A stretch of 64,000 nucleotides of DNA from CAMAVH01 sp036500145 (GTDB lineage Bacteria; Pseudomonadota; Alphaproteobacteria; SMXQ01). This document shows, in pieces, positions 16,308 through 25,256 of the stretch; position 1 is the stretch's first letter, and every line of letters begins with the position of its first letter. The DNA lies in contig DASYCO010000057.1 of the NCBI GenBank assembly GCA_036500145.1, positions 26,310 through 90,309 of the forward strand, in the 5' to 3' direction. The notes under the pieces are model-generated. The model saw only the letters and a list, made by a program, of their open reading frames with translations, ran no database searches and was not told the origin of the DNA. Made by a program: the position numbers and the translations under genes.

Positions 16308-18068
16308 TTACTCGCCGGCGTCGAGGGTGTCGAGGACGCCCATGCTGCCGGGCGGCGGGCCCATCTGGTCGAGGGCGGCGCGGTTGAGGGCGTCGGCCTC
16401 GCTCGGGGCGTCGGCGCCGTCGCGGGGCGCTTCGGCGATGCGCACGTCGCCGTCGTCCAGGCCGTCGAGGGCGGAATACATCGGCCAGCCGCCGCTGGCC
16501 AGCGCCGCCAGCGAGTCGTTCGCCTGGCCGAGGCGCATGCGGTAGATCCACAGGTTCGCCATGACGCGCTCGACGAAGATGCGCGATTCGCGCGACGGCA
16601 CGCTTTCGATGAACAGCAGCGGATCGTCTTCGCCGTTGGTCTTCTTGACCCACTTGGCGAGGTTGCCCGGGCCGCCGTTGTAGGCGACGGCGAGCATGAT
16701 CAGGTTGTTGCCGACCGACGGGTCGGCGAGCAGGTGGCGGATGTAGCGCTGGCCGAGCGAGATGTTGGTCTCCGGCTCGAACAGGCGGTCCTTGTTGTTG
16801 CCGCGGAAGCGCTCGCCCTCGGACATGAAGCTGGCGGTGGCCGGCATCAGCTGCATCAGGCCGCTGGCGCCGACGGGGCTGCGCGCGCGGGTGTTGAAGG
16901 CCGATTCCTGACGCATCACGGCGAAGATCAGCGCGCGGTCGACGTCGTAGCCCTCGGGCGGACGCCAGCCCGGCACGGGATAGATCGCGGCATCGCGGAA
17001 GGCGCCGTCGCCGTCGGTCGAGAAGGCGTTGCCGAGGCGCAAGGCCAGGTTCGGCATGTTGGCGCGGCCGGCGAGCGCCAGGGCGGCGCGCGTCGCGGCG
17101 GCCGGCGCGTTGCCGAGGGTGGAAAGCTCCTGTTCGGCGCGGTCGCTGTCGCCGATCTGCAGCAGGGCGGCGGCGCGCTTGCCGGCGGGGATCTGCAGCA
17201 GGGCGGCGAGGTCGCGGGATTCCAGCGGCGGCGTGCGCAGGTCGAGGTCGGGATCGAGGCCGAGGCTCTCGCGCGCGATCAGGCCGTAGAAGGTGCGGGA
17301 ATAGCGCGCGGCCTCCTCGAGCCAGGCCGTCACCTTCTGCGGCTGGCGGGCGAGCATGTTGGAGCGGGCGGCCCAGTAGGCGCCGGCGGACAGCACCCAG
17401 GGCGACGCCTTGGGCGTGCGGGCGATGCCTTCGAAGCCCTTGGCGGCGACCGCGTACTGGCCCTTGCGGAAGGCGTCGAGCGCCGCGTTCCACGGCTTGG
17501 CCGGCGGCTCGACGACGCCGCCGAAGATGGAATAGGGGATCGTCGTGCTCGGCGTGCCGGTCGGGGCCTTGGGCGGCACGCCCTTGGCCGGCTTCTTCTT
17601 GAGCGCCAGGGCGTAGATGCGCTTGGCGTCGGCATGGTCGCCGTATTCGGCGAGCCATTTGGACAGCTCGACGTAGGTCGTCTTGTAGCGCGGCGACAGG
17701 TAGCGCTGGGCCTCGACGTAGCCCATCAGCGACTTGTCGCGCAGCGCGGCGACCAGCTTGTCGGCCTGCGGGAAATGGCCGTCGTCCTGGAGGTCGAAAA
17801 TCTGTTCGTAGCGCGCGGCGTCCGCCGACGACAGGACATCCGGCAGCTCGCCCGGCGCCAGCTGATCGGCGGCCACGGAAGGCGAAGCCGCGCGGCCCGG
17901 CTCGCTGGCAAGCGCGCTGGTTGGCGAGGTCAGGGCAGTGAAGGAGAGGAGCGAGAAAGCCCCGGCGGCCAAAATGGCCTTCAGGGTTCGGTTGGCGCTG
18001 TGAATCCCGCTGATGGAGCGTTGGGGACACATAACACGCTGGCTGGGGTGGTTCGCCGCCTCAGTCAT
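16308..18068 (-). CDS. Soluble lytic murein transglycosylase (SLT family)
   Basis: A 586-residue periplasmic peptidoglycan-cleaving enzyme. The signal sequence includes a hydrophobic core at about 29-50 (LKAILAAGAFSLLSFTALTS) after a longer polar start; an internal Met at residue 13 (18032) is an alternative start. The central region is alpha-helical and repeat-like, as in Slt70. The C-terminal SLT domain has the catalytic Glu in MRQESAFNTRARSPVGASG (about E386) and the LMQLMPATASFM and AVAYNGGPGNLAKW motifs. The product is anhydromuropeptide. Lytic transglycosylase, moaB and UDG genes are also clustered in relatives. Confidence 0.93.
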   Translation of the reverse strand: MTEAANHPSQRVMCPQRSISGIHSANRTLKAILAAGAFSLLSFTALTSPTSALASEPGRAASPSVAADQLAPGELPDVLSSADAARYEQIFDLQDDGHFPQADKLVAALRDKSLMGYVEAQRYLSPRYKTTYVELSKWLAEYGDHADAKRIYALALKKKPAKGVPPKAPTGTPSTTIPYSIFGGVVEPPAKPWNAALDAFRKGQYAVAAKGFEGIARTPKASPWVLSAGAYWAARSNMLARQPQKVTAWLEEAARYSRTFYGLIARESLGLDPDLDLRTPPLESRDLAALLQIPAGKRAAALLQIGDSDRAEQELSTLGNAPAAATRAALALAGRANMPNLALRLGNAFSTDGDGAFRDAAIYPVPGWRPPEGYDVDRALIFAVMRQESAFNTRARSPVGASGLMQLMPATASFMSEGERFRGNNKDRLFEPETNISLGQRYIRHLLADPSVGNNLIMLAVAYNGGPGNLAKWVKKTNGEDDPLLFIESVPSRESRIFVERVMANLWIYRMRLGQANDSLAALASGGWPMYSALDGLDDGDVRIAEAPRDGADAPSEADALNRAALDQMGPPPGSMGVLDTLDAGE

Positions 18069-18275
18069 GGGATGGTTCTTACCGGAAGCTCGCAGGTGGG
18101 GGCAAGCATGGTTACTGCCTGGTATTTATTAAAAACCTATAAAAGCTGTGGACGAATGGAAATAAGTAAGGAATTTCAATGGGTATATTTATGACCCCAA
18201 GGCGGCACCGATAGCCAGATGCGACGTTGACTCCGCCGAATCCTCCCTCGTTACCTTCGATTCCCAAACGCCGTC

Positions 18276-18352
18276 ACCCTCGGGCTTGGCCCGAGGGTCC
18301 AGGGTCGGCGCTCAGGTGATTGGGGATGGACCCTCGGGCCAAGCCCGAGGGT
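18276..18352. repeat. Inverted pair of REP-like palindromes
   Basis: ACCCTCGGG-CTTGG-CCCGAGGGT at 18276-18298 and its reverse-orientation partner ACCCTCGGG-CCAAG-CCCGAGGGT at 18330-18352, both with perfect 9-bp stems and separated by 31 bp. Outer flanks are mirror images (CCGTC... and ...GACGG), so the pair forms a doublet. It lies in the 398-bp gap before the UDG gene's 3' end. Confidence 0.85.
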
Positions 18353-18385
18353 GACGGTTGAGAAGGGAAAATTTAGGAGGCTGGG

Positions 18386-18529
18386 GCGGGGGCGATGCCG
18401 AGCTCTTCCATCTTCCCGGCGACGGAGAGGAGGTCGCGCCCCGGCGCGCGGCAGCGCGGCAAAGACCTAGGGCGTGGCGGCAGTCGCAGCGGGGGCGATG
18501 CCGAGCTCTTCCATCTTCTCGGCGACGGA
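18386..18529 (-). repeat. Partial tandem duplication of the UDG gene 3' end
   Basis: About 41 bp at 18386-18426 repeat 18489-18529 (103-bp offset) with one or two mismatches. The second copy is the end of the UDG coding sequence. The first, beyond the present stop, still reads VAGKMEELGIAPAPAS then a stop in one frame, so it looks like the ancestral C-terminus displaced by a short duplication or insertion. Confidence 0.7.
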
Positions 18530-19381
18530 CAACAAGTCCCGCCACGCCTCGCGCTTCTGGCCGGGGCTGCGCAGCAGGTAGGCCGGGTGGAAGGTGGCGA
18601 TGATCGGCACCGGGTGGCTCATGCGCGGCGTCTCGTAGGAGTGCCACTGGCCGCGCAGGCGGGTGATGCCTTCCGAGCGGGCGAGCATGGTCTTGGCGGC
18701 GATGCCGCCGACCAGCACGATCACGGCCGGGTCGATCAGCTCGATGTGGCGCTCGACGAAGGGCAGGCAGGCGCCGATCTCGCCCGGCGTCGGCGTGCGG
18801 TTGCCGGGCGGCCGCCAGAACAGCACGTTGGTGATGTAGGCGTTCTCGGCGCGGCTGAGGCCGATATGGGACATCATGCGGTCGAGCAGCTGGCCGCTGA
18901 CGCCGACGAAGGGCAGGCCCTGGCGGTCCTCGTCGGCGCCCGGCGCCTCGCCGATGAACATGACGCGCGCCGCGGGGTTGCCGTCGGCGAAGACGAGGTT
19001 GGTCGCCGTCTTCTTCAGGGCGCAGCCATCGAAGGCGGCCAGGGCGGCGCGCAGTTCCTCGAGGCTGTTGGCCGCCGCGGCGGCCGTGCTGGCCGAATGG
19101 AGCAGCTCGACGTTCTGGCTGCCCGAGGCGGAATAGGTCGGCGTCTGCAGGATGGCGGCCGAGGCGCGCGGCCCCTCTGCGGCGGCAGTGGGCGCGGCGA
19201 CGGGCGCGGCGGCGCGAGGTTTCGCAGCGGCGGGGGCAGGCGCAGGCGCTTCCGGCTTGGCCGCCTTCGAGACGGCAAAGCGGTCGACCGGCTCGTCGGC
19301 GAGGGCTTCGTCGGCGCCGGCGTCGACCTGCCAGCGCAAGGCGGCGAGCGCGTCGAGGGCGGGAAAGGCTGATTCGGACAT
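18467..19381 (-). CDS. Family-4-like uracil-DNA glycosylase
   Basis: A 304-residue uracil-DNA glycosylase-fold protein. The first 120 residues are an Ala/Pro-rich linker. The catalytic core starts near LVFADGNPAARVMFIGEAPG, with GEAPGADEDRQGLPFVG (motif 1), YITNVLFWRPPGNRTPTPGE, and the motif TFHPAYLLRSPGQKREAW. In iron-sulfur family-4 enzymes the core has four Cys ligands; here two equivalent positions are CALKK (second Cys replaced by Lys) and LFWRPP (Cys replaced by Trp), so a complete [4Fe-4S] site is not visible. It is divergent from ETF-QO, as in many relatives. Confidence 0.88.
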   Translation of the reverse strand: MSESAFPALDALAALRWQVDAGADEALADEPVDRFAVSKAAKPEAPAPAPAAAKPRAAAPVAAPTAAAEGPRASAAILQTPTYSASGSQNVELLHSASTAAAAANSLEELRAALAAFDGCALKKTATNLVFADGNPAARVMFIGEAPGADEDRQGLPFVGVSGQLLDRMMSHIGLSRAENAYITNVLFWRPPGNRTPTPGEIGACLPFVERHIELIDPAVIVLVGGIAAKTMLARSEGITRLRGQWHSYETPRMSHPVPIIATFHPAYLLRSPGQKREAWRDLLSVAEKMEELGIAPAATAATP

Positions 19382-19535
19382 GGCGAAGTCCTATCATGGG
19401 CGGTGGGCGCGTGAAATCCTCCTGGAGGACCGCGTGAACCATTTTTGGGATTCGTACAGGTTGCGGGACTCGCCCTAATCGCTACACTCGCCGCTTCACC
19501 CAATGGCCTTTCAAGGCCGCCTTCTAGGAATCAGC

Positions 19536-21203
19536 ATGTCGCCGCGCGATGCCCAGCCTCGGGAAATGATGGAATTCGATGTGGTCATCGTCGGGGCCGG
19601 GCCGTCCGGCCTGTCGGCGGCGATCCGCCTGAAGCAGCGCGCGGCGGATGCGGGCCGCGAGCTGGCGGTCTGCGTCATCGAGAAGGGCTCCGAGGTCGGC
19701 GCGCACATCATGTCGGGCGCCGTGCTCGAGCCGCGCGCGCTGAACGAGCTGATCCCCGACTGGAAAGAGCGCGGCGCGCCCCTGAACACGCCGGCCGGCG
19801 AGGATCGCTTCCTGTTCCTCACCAAGACGGCGAGCGTTCGCCTGCCGACGCCGCCGCAGATGAACAACCACGGCAACTACATCATCAGCCTCGGCAACTT
19901 CTGTCGCTGGCTGGCGAGCCAGGCGGAAGAGCTCGGCGTCGAGATCTATCCGGGCTTCGCCGCCGCCGAGGTGCTGTACGACGAGGCGGGCAACGTCGCG
20001 GGCGTCGCCACCGGCGACATGGGCGTCGGCAAGGACGGCGAGCCGACGGCGAACTACCAGCGGGGCGTCGAGCTGCGCGCCAAGCTCACCTTGTTCTCCG
20101 AAGGCTGCCGCGGCTCGCTGACCAAGACGCTGATCCAGCGCTTCGGCCTGCGCGACGACGACCACCCGCAGACCTACGGCCTCGGCGTGAAGGAGCTGTG
20201 GGAAGTCGATCCGAAGCAGCATCACCAGGGGCGCGTCATCCACACGGTCGGCTGGCCGATGGACGCGAAGACCTACGGCGGCTCCTTCATCTATCACCTG
20301 GAGAACAACCAGGTGGCGGTGGGCTTCGTCGTCGGCCTCGACTACGAGAACCCCTATCTCAGCCCCTTCGAGGAGCTGCAGCGCTTCAAGCAGCATCCGG
20401 ACATCCGGCCGATCTTCGAGGGCGCGCGCCGCGTCGCCTATGGCGCGCGCGCGCTCAACGAAGGCGGCTTGCAGGCGATCCCTGAATTGGTCTTCCCGGG
20501 CGGCGCGCTGCTCGGCTGCTCGGCGGGCTTCCTCAACGTGCCGAAGATCAAGGGCATCCACACGGCGATGAAGTCGGGCATGACGGCGGCGGAAGCCGCT
20601 GCCGACCTGCTGCTGACGGATGCGCCGCCGGCGTCCGTCACGCTGAACGACTACCCGACGCGGCTGAAGAAGACCTGGCTGTGGGACGAGCTGGCCAAGG
20701 TGCGCAACATTCGCCCGGCCTTCCGCTGGGGCCTGTTTGCCGGCATCGTCTACGGCGCGCTCGAGACCTACATCTTTCGTGGCCGCGCGCCCTGGACCTT
20801 CAGGCATCACGCCGACCACAAGAGCCTGAAGAAGGCGAAGGACTGCACGCCGATCGCCTATCCGAAGCCGGACGGCAAGGTCAGCTTCGACCGGCTGTCC
20901 TCGGTGTTCATCTCGAACACCAACCATGAGGAGAACCAGCCGAGCCACCTGCGCCTGGCCGATCCGTCGCGCGCCATTACGGTGAACCTCGCGGAGTACG
21001 ACGCGCCGGAGCAGCGCTACTGCCCGGCCGGCGTCTACGAGATCGTGCGGGAGGCGCCTAACCAGCCAGATGGGGGGCCGCGCCTGCAGATCAACGCGCA
21101 GAACTGCGTGCACTGCAAGACCTGCGACATCAAGGACCCGACGCAGAACATCAACTGGACAGTGCCGGAAGGCGGCGGCGGGCCCAACTACCCGAACATG
21201 TGA
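19536..21203 (+). CDS. Electron transfer flavoprotein-ubiquinone oxidoreductase
   Basis: Membrane-associated flavin/iron-sulfur enzyme that passes electrons from ETF (fatty-acid and amino-acid oxidation) to ubiquinone. The FAD-binding motif is VVIVGAGPSGLSAAIRLKQ near the N-terminus, with SGAVLEPRALNELIPDW, the quinone/membrane region, GCSAGFLNVPKIKGIHTAMK, and the C-terminal ferredoxin-like Cys ligands in INAQNCVHCKTCDIKDPTQN plus an earlier RYCPAGVYE. I prefer the ATG at 19536 with AGGA upstream (555 residues); an ATG at 19503 adds 11 residues but has no ribosome site. Confidence 0.96.
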   Translation: MSPRDAQPREMMEFDVVIVGAGPSGLSAAIRLKQRAADAGRELAVCVIEKGSEVGAHIMSGAVLEPRALNELIPDWKERGAPLNTPAGEDRFLFLTKTASVRLPTPPQMNNHGNYIISLGNFCRWLASQAEELGVEIYPGFAAAEVLYDEAGNVAGVATGDMGVGKDGEPTANYQRGVELRAKLTLFSEGCRGSLTKTLIQRFGLRDDDHPQTYGLGVKELWEVDPKQHHQGRVIHTVGWPMDAKTYGGSFIYHLENNQVAVGFVVGLDYENPYLSPFEELQRFKQHPDIRPIFEGARRVAYGARALNEGGLQAIPELVFPGGALLGCSAGFLNVPKIKGIHTAMKSGMTAAEAAADLLLTDAPPASVTLNDYPTRLKKTWLWDELAKVRNIRPAFRWGLFAGIVYGALETYIFRGRAPWTFRHHADHKSLKKAKDCTPIAYPKPDGKVSFDRLSSVFISNTNHEENQPSHLRLADPSRAITVNLAEYDAPEQRYCPAGVYEIVREAPNQPDGGPRLQINAQNCVHCKTCDIKDPTQNINWTVPEGGGGPNYPNM

Positions 21204-21209
21204 CCGGGC

Positions 21210-22973
21210 TTACTTGCCGGACTGCTGGACGGCCGCGCCGCGCTTGGAGCTCGCGAGGCGGAGGCCGAGCGTGACGATCAGCAGGAAGGCGATCATCAGC
21301 GTGCCGATGGCGCCGACGCCCTCGACGTTGCCTTCGTCCCACATGTTCCAGATCAGCACCGAGAGCACCTGGTGCTCCGAGCCCTCGTAGAGCAGCAGCG
21401 GCGCGCCGGCCACGCGGATCGCGTGCAGCATCGTCCACACCCAGACGCCGACGAAGGTCGGCAGCATCAGCGGATAGAAGACGCGCCACATGGCGCGCCA
21501 CGGCGCCGCGCCCGAGGCGTAGGCGGCTTCTTCCAGGTCCTTGTGGATCTGCAGGATCGCCGCGTTCATCGCGCGCGTGCCGTAGGCCATGAAGCCGACC
21601 GCGAGCACGATGGAGATCGCCCAGATGCCGCCGTGCAGGTCGATGCCGTACTTGGCGCCCTTGAGGAACACCAGCAGGAAGGCGAGGCCCATGACGATGC
21701 CCGGGATGGCGTGCGGCATGAAGGAGAGCTGGTCGAGAATCCGGCGGCCCCAGAACTTCGAGCGCACGATCACCAGGGAGATGACGAAGGACAGCACCAC
21801 TGTGAGGGTGGAGGTGATGACGACCAGGTAGAGCGTGTTCATCAGCACCTGGCCGATCAGCGGCGTGCGCCACAGGTCGATGTAGTGCGCGAAGTTCATC
21901 GTCTTGAAGGCGGCGATCGAGGGCGAGCGCAGGAACGGCAGGAACGAGACGTAGGCCAGCACCATGAAGGGCAGGATGATCGAGAAGGAGAGGAACGCCA
22001 GCACGAGGGCGATCGCCGCCCAGCGCATGCGGCCGAGCTTGGTCTCGCGCGGGCGGTAGCCCTTGCCGGTGACGATGGTGAAGCGCTCGGAGCGGGAGAT
22101 CACCTTGGCGTAGCCCCAGGTCGCGCCGATGGCGAGCAGCACGTAGATCATGGCGAGGGCGTCGGCCTGGCCATAGGCCGGCGACAGCGCGCTGGAGTTC
22201 ATCAGCGAATAGATCTTCGTCGAGAAGACGTAGATCGACGCCGGCAGGCCGAGCACGCCCGGCACCTCGAACACCTCCAGCGCGGTCATGCACTGGTAGA
22301 TCATGATGGCGAGCAGGCCCGGCAGCATGACCTTGAGCGTGACGCGGCGCAGCGTGCGGCTCGGCTTGGCGCCGGACATGGCGGCCGCCTCTTCCAGCGC
22401 CGGATCCATCGAGCGCAGCAGCGGCACCAGCATCAGGAAGGCCGTCGGCACGAGGCGCAGGCCCTCGATGAAGATCATGCCGCCCATCGAATAGATGTTG
22501 ATGGGGGCGAGGCCGACAAAGCGCAGCAGCTCGTTGAGGTAGCCGATGCGCGGGCTGAGCAGCAGCACGTAGGCCATGGCCTGCAGCATGCCGGGCATGG
22601 CGAGCGTCATCGGCACGCCGGCATAGATCCAGAGCTTGCCGGGAATGTTGGTGCGTTCGACCAGCCAGGCGAGCGTGCCGGCCAGCGCGATGCCGAAGGC
22701 CGTCGCGCCGGCGACGTAGATGAAGGTGTTGGTGAACAGCGCGTAGGTGCGCGGATCGAGCCAGACCTCGCGGTAGTTGGCGAGGGTGAGCGCCGTGAGG
22801 TCGAAGTCGGTCGGCAGTTCGGCGACGGACAGGCTGCCGAGGACCAGGAAGACGAGCGGCGTTCCCACCACGAAGAGGACGGCCAGGAACAGCACCCAGT
22901 GCCACGGGTTCACGCGCGAGAACTTGGTGCGCGCGTAGCCGTAGGCCGCATCCGACATGGTCAGTACAGACAT
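21210..22973 (-). CDS. Double-length ABC transporter permease (Fe3+/phosphonate/spermidine-type)
   Basis: A 587-residue inner-membrane protein with about twelve helices, made of two fused permease halves. Each half keeps an EAA loop that contacts the ATPase: EEAAAMSGAKPSRTLRRV in the first and EEAAYASGAAPWRAMWRV in the second. This layout is typical of FbpB/AfuB-like importers that work with family-1 binding proteins such as the two encoded at 25257 and 27014. No ATP-binding subunit is found anywhere in the window, so one encoded elsewhere must serve it. It is divergent from the VOC gene across a 529-bp regulatory region, and convergent with ETF-QO with 6 bp between stops. Confidence 0.9.
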   Translation of the reverse strand: MSVLTMSDAAYGYARTKFSRVNPWHWVLFLAVLFVVGTPLVFLVLGSLSVAELPTDFDLTALTLANYREVWLDPRTYALFTNTFIYVAGATAFGIALAGTLAWLVERTNIPGKLWIYAGVPMTLAMPGMLQAMAYVLLLSPRIGYLNELLRFVGLAPINIYSMGGMIFIEGLRLVPTAFLMLVPLLRSMDPALEEAAAMSGAKPSRTLRRVTLKVMLPGLLAIMIYQCMTALEVFEVPGVLGLPASIYVFSTKIYSLMNSSALSPAYGQADALAMIYVLLAIGATWGYAKVISRSERFTIVTGKGYRPRETKLGRMRWAAIALVLAFLSFSIILPFMVLAYVSFLPFLRSPSIAAFKTMNFAHYIDLWRTPLIGQVLMNTLYLVVITSTLTVVLSFVISLVIVRSKFWGRRILDQLSFMPHAIPGIVMGLAFLLVFLKGAKYGIDLHGGIWAISIVLAVGFMAYGTRAMNAAILQIHKDLEEAAYASGAAPWRAMWRVFYPLMLPTFVGVWVWTMLHAIRVAGAPLLLYEGSEHQVLSVLIWNMWDEGNVEGVGAIGTLMIAFLLIVTLGLRLASSKRGAAVQQSGK

Positions 22974-23122
22974 TCACATCCCCCGCCGGTCCGCCTTCTG
23001 AAGCGTCGGACTCGGCTCATGCCGGACATTACCCGGCAAGCCTTGATTGAACGAAGCCGATTACCCTTTCCCGAAGACGCTGGCCTTGGCGGCTCCATTT
23101 CGCTGTCTTCGAGAAGGGCTGG

Positions 23123-23357
23123 ATATTGCATTCAAGATTTCAGAGGAACAATGAATATTTTAATGAAGCCACCTGCTTGCGACAGCCTGCCATGAGCGGC
23201 TGTTTGCCTTTGTGCATCAGTCGCTTTCTCAATCCTGATCTGAAAGTATCCCGAGTTATCTATAAGAGTTGTGAAGGGGCAGCCGGGCCATCGCAAAGCG
23301 ATTGACGAGAATTTTGCATCCAAATATTAGGCGTGGCCTATAACCTTTGCATTTATG
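23123..23357. promoter_or_regulatory. Conserved bidirectional regulatory region A (permease / VOC genes)
   Basis: Inside the 529-bp gene-free gap 22974-23502. Three blocks are shared with region B: block 1 at 23123-23174 (ATATTGCATTCAA..., TATTTTAATGA), block 2 at 23255-23267 (GTTATCTATAAGA) and block 3 at 23312-23357 (TTTTGCATCCAAATA..., CCTATAA, CTTTGCATTTATG). Blocks 1 and 3 each contain TTGCATYCAA, which fits the TTGNATNCAA form of operators used by GntR/FCD-type regulators. Block 1 faces the permease and block 3 the VOC gene. Confidence 0.7.
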
Positions 23358-23502
23358 CATTCACCGTTCTGTGCTGCTATTCCCGCCGGTTCGAGGCTGG
23401 CGCGGCGCGCATCGCGGCGGAGCGGCGGAACCAAGGCAGCAAGACAAAAAGGGGTTCGACGGCATCGCCGTCGCGAGCCCCGTTCGGGAGGAAGCGGAGT
23501 CC

Positions 23503-24300
23503 ATGGCATCGAAGATCAACCATGTCGCGATCATGAGCGGGAACTACGCGCTCGAATCGAAGTTCTACGAAGCCCTGTTCGGCATGAAGAGCTCGCCGAA
23601 CAACCGGCCGACCCGCGCCGTCTCCATCGGCGACGGCTATGTCGGCATGAACATCAATCCGCGCCGCGCCGGACGCCCAGGCCGGCTCGACCATTTCGGC
23701 ATCCAGGTGGACGACCTGGAGGCGACCGTCGCCCGCCTGAAGGAGCGCTATCCCGAGTGCGAGGTGCTGAAGCGCCCGAGCTCGCGGCCTTTCGCCGACG
23801 TCTCCAACCACGACCCGGACGGCAACGTCTTCGACCTGACGCAGGCGAAGGGCGGCAACCTCAAGGACATCTACGCCCACAACGACTGGCAGTCGGAGCG
23901 CAGCATCAGCCACATTGGCATCCGCACCATGAACGCCGAGGCCTGCGCCGAGTTCTACATGAAGATGTTCGACCTCAAGCCGGCCAACCTGCCGATCGAG
24001 AAGGCCTACGGCGTCACCGACGGCCATGTGACGCTGATCCTCATGCCCTGGAGCATCAAGGACTACGCCGACACCGGCGTCTCGGGCCCGGGCATGGAAT
24101 ACATCGGCTTCAAGATCGAGGACCTGGACAAGTTCAAGCAGGACGTGGTGGCGGCCGGCGACGCCAATCCGCTGCTGACGCCTGCGCCGCTCGGCGTCGG
24201 CGCCGCCGGCAAGGCGCGCCTCGATATGCTGCAGCGCATGGGGCTCGGCTCCTGGCAGCTTGCCGATCCGGACGGCGTGCTGCTCGACATCGTCGCGTAA
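23503..24300 (+). CDS. Tandem VOC (glyoxalase/dioxygenase fold) protein 1
   Basis: A 265-residue protein with two vicinal-oxygen-chelate modules. Module 1 begins INHVAIMSGNYALESKFYE and ends with NHDPDGNVFDLTQ; module 2 begins ISHIGIRTMNAEACAEFYMK and ends LADPDGVLLDIVA. The His near each module start and the acidic residues near each end are candidate metal ligands, as in extradiol dioxygenases and glyoxalases. The ATG at 23503 has GGAGG/CGGAG upstream; longer upstream frames are not protein-like. It is first of a two-gene operon, 28 bp before a paralogue of the same layout. Substrate unknown; the setting (transport, TPP enzyme) suggests catabolism. Confidence 0.85.
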   Translation: MASKINHVAIMSGNYALESKFYEALFGMKSSPNNRPTRAVSIGDGYVGMNINPRRAGRPGRLDHFGIQVDDLEATVARLKERYPECEVLKRPSSRPFADVSNHDPDGNVFDLTQAKGGNLKDIYAHNDWQSERSISHIGIRTMNAEACAEFYMKMFDLKPANLPIEKAYGVTDGHVTLILMPWSIKDYADTGVSGPGMEYIGFKIEDLDKFKQDVVAAGDANPLLTPAPLGVGAAGKARLDMLQRMGLGSWQLADPDGVLLDIVA

Positions 24301-24328
24301 AGAATCAGAGAAACCAGGGACGCAGGCG

Positions 24329-25153
24329 ATGAAGGCCAGAATCAACCATCTCACCATCCTCAGCGAAGACCACTACGCGCTCGGCCGCTTCTACGAAGGC
24401 TTCTTCCACATGCGGCCGGCGGCGACGCAGCAGCCGCTGGGAGACGTGCGGATCGGCGACGGGCATGTCGGACTGAACATCAATCCGCGCCTGTCGGGCT
24501 ACCGCGCGCAGCTCGAGCGCTTCGGCATCGAGGTCGACGACATCGCGCAGGCCATGGGCCGCATCCGCGAACGCTATCCGGCCATCGAATGGCTGGAGCC
24601 GCCCAGCGGCGAATCCCCTGCCAGCCAGAAGGGTGCCTCGATCTCCATTCACGACCCGGACGGCAACGTCTTCATCCTCTCCCAGGCGGGCCGGAAGGAT
24701 CGCGACGACATCTACGAGCCCAGCGATCAGAAGCAGGCGCGCGCCATCGACCATGTCGCCTTGCGCGTGCTGCATCCCAGGCAGGTGGCGGAGTTCTACG
24801 AGACGGTCTTCGAGCTGAAGCGGCTCGACCGGCCGTCGGACAACGGCACCGTCTTCCTCTCCGACGGGAACGTCACGCTGGTCGTCATCCCCTGGCGGCT
24901 GAGCGACTTCCTCGGCACCGGCATCTCGGCGCGCGGCATGGACCACATCGGCTTCAGGGTCGAGAGCGTCGCCGCGCTGAAGGCCGACATCGAGCAGGCG
25001 ACCGCGCGCAATCCGGGCTTCCAGCCGAGCTCCAGCGTCGTCGGCCGCGGCAAGGAAGGCGGCGGGCGCCTGACCATGTTCCGCAAGAGCTGCCCCCTCG
25101 GCTGCCACCACTTCGCCGATCCCGACGGCCTGCTGCTCGACGTGACGGAATAG
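24329..25153 (+). CDS. Tandem VOC (glyoxalase/dioxygenase fold) protein 2
   Basis: A 274-residue paralogue of the preceding gene, aligned along its whole length: INHLTILSEDHYALGRFYEG, VGLNINPRLSGYRAQLERFG and HDPDGNVFILSQAG in module 1, IDHVALRVLHPRQVAEFYET and FADPDGLLLDVTE in module 2. Start chosen at ATG 24329 with AGGG/CAGG upstream. The two VOC products may form a heteromer or handle related substrates. A strong terminator follows, ending the operon. Confidence 0.85.
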   Translation: MKARINHLTILSEDHYALGRFYEGFFHMRPAATQQPLGDVRIGDGHVGLNINPRLSGYRAQLERFGIEVDDIAQAMGRIRERYPAIEWLEPPSGESPASQKGASISIHDPDGNVFILSQAGRKDRDDIYEPSDQKQARAIDHVALRVLHPRQVAEFYETVFELKRLDRPSDNGTVFLSDGNVTLVVIPWRLSDFLGTGISARGMDHIGFRVESVAALKADIEQATARNPGFQPSSSVVGRGKEGGGRLTMFRKSCPLGCHHFADPDGLLLDVTE

Positions 25154-25185
25154 CGCCGGCCGCGCGGCAAGAGCCGCATACGGAA

Positions 25186-25209
25186 AAGGGGAGCCTTTCG
25201 GCTCCCCTT
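25186..25209. terminator. Bidirectional terminator between VOC operon and SBP gene
   Basis: GGGGAGCC (25188-25195) and GGCTCCCC (25200-25207) with a TTTC loop, flanked by AAAA and TT. It lies between two convergent genes and can stop both. Confidence 0.8.
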
Positions 25210-25256
25210 CTCATGCTCCCTGGCTGCCCACCCCCCGATGGGCGCCGGGGATCATC

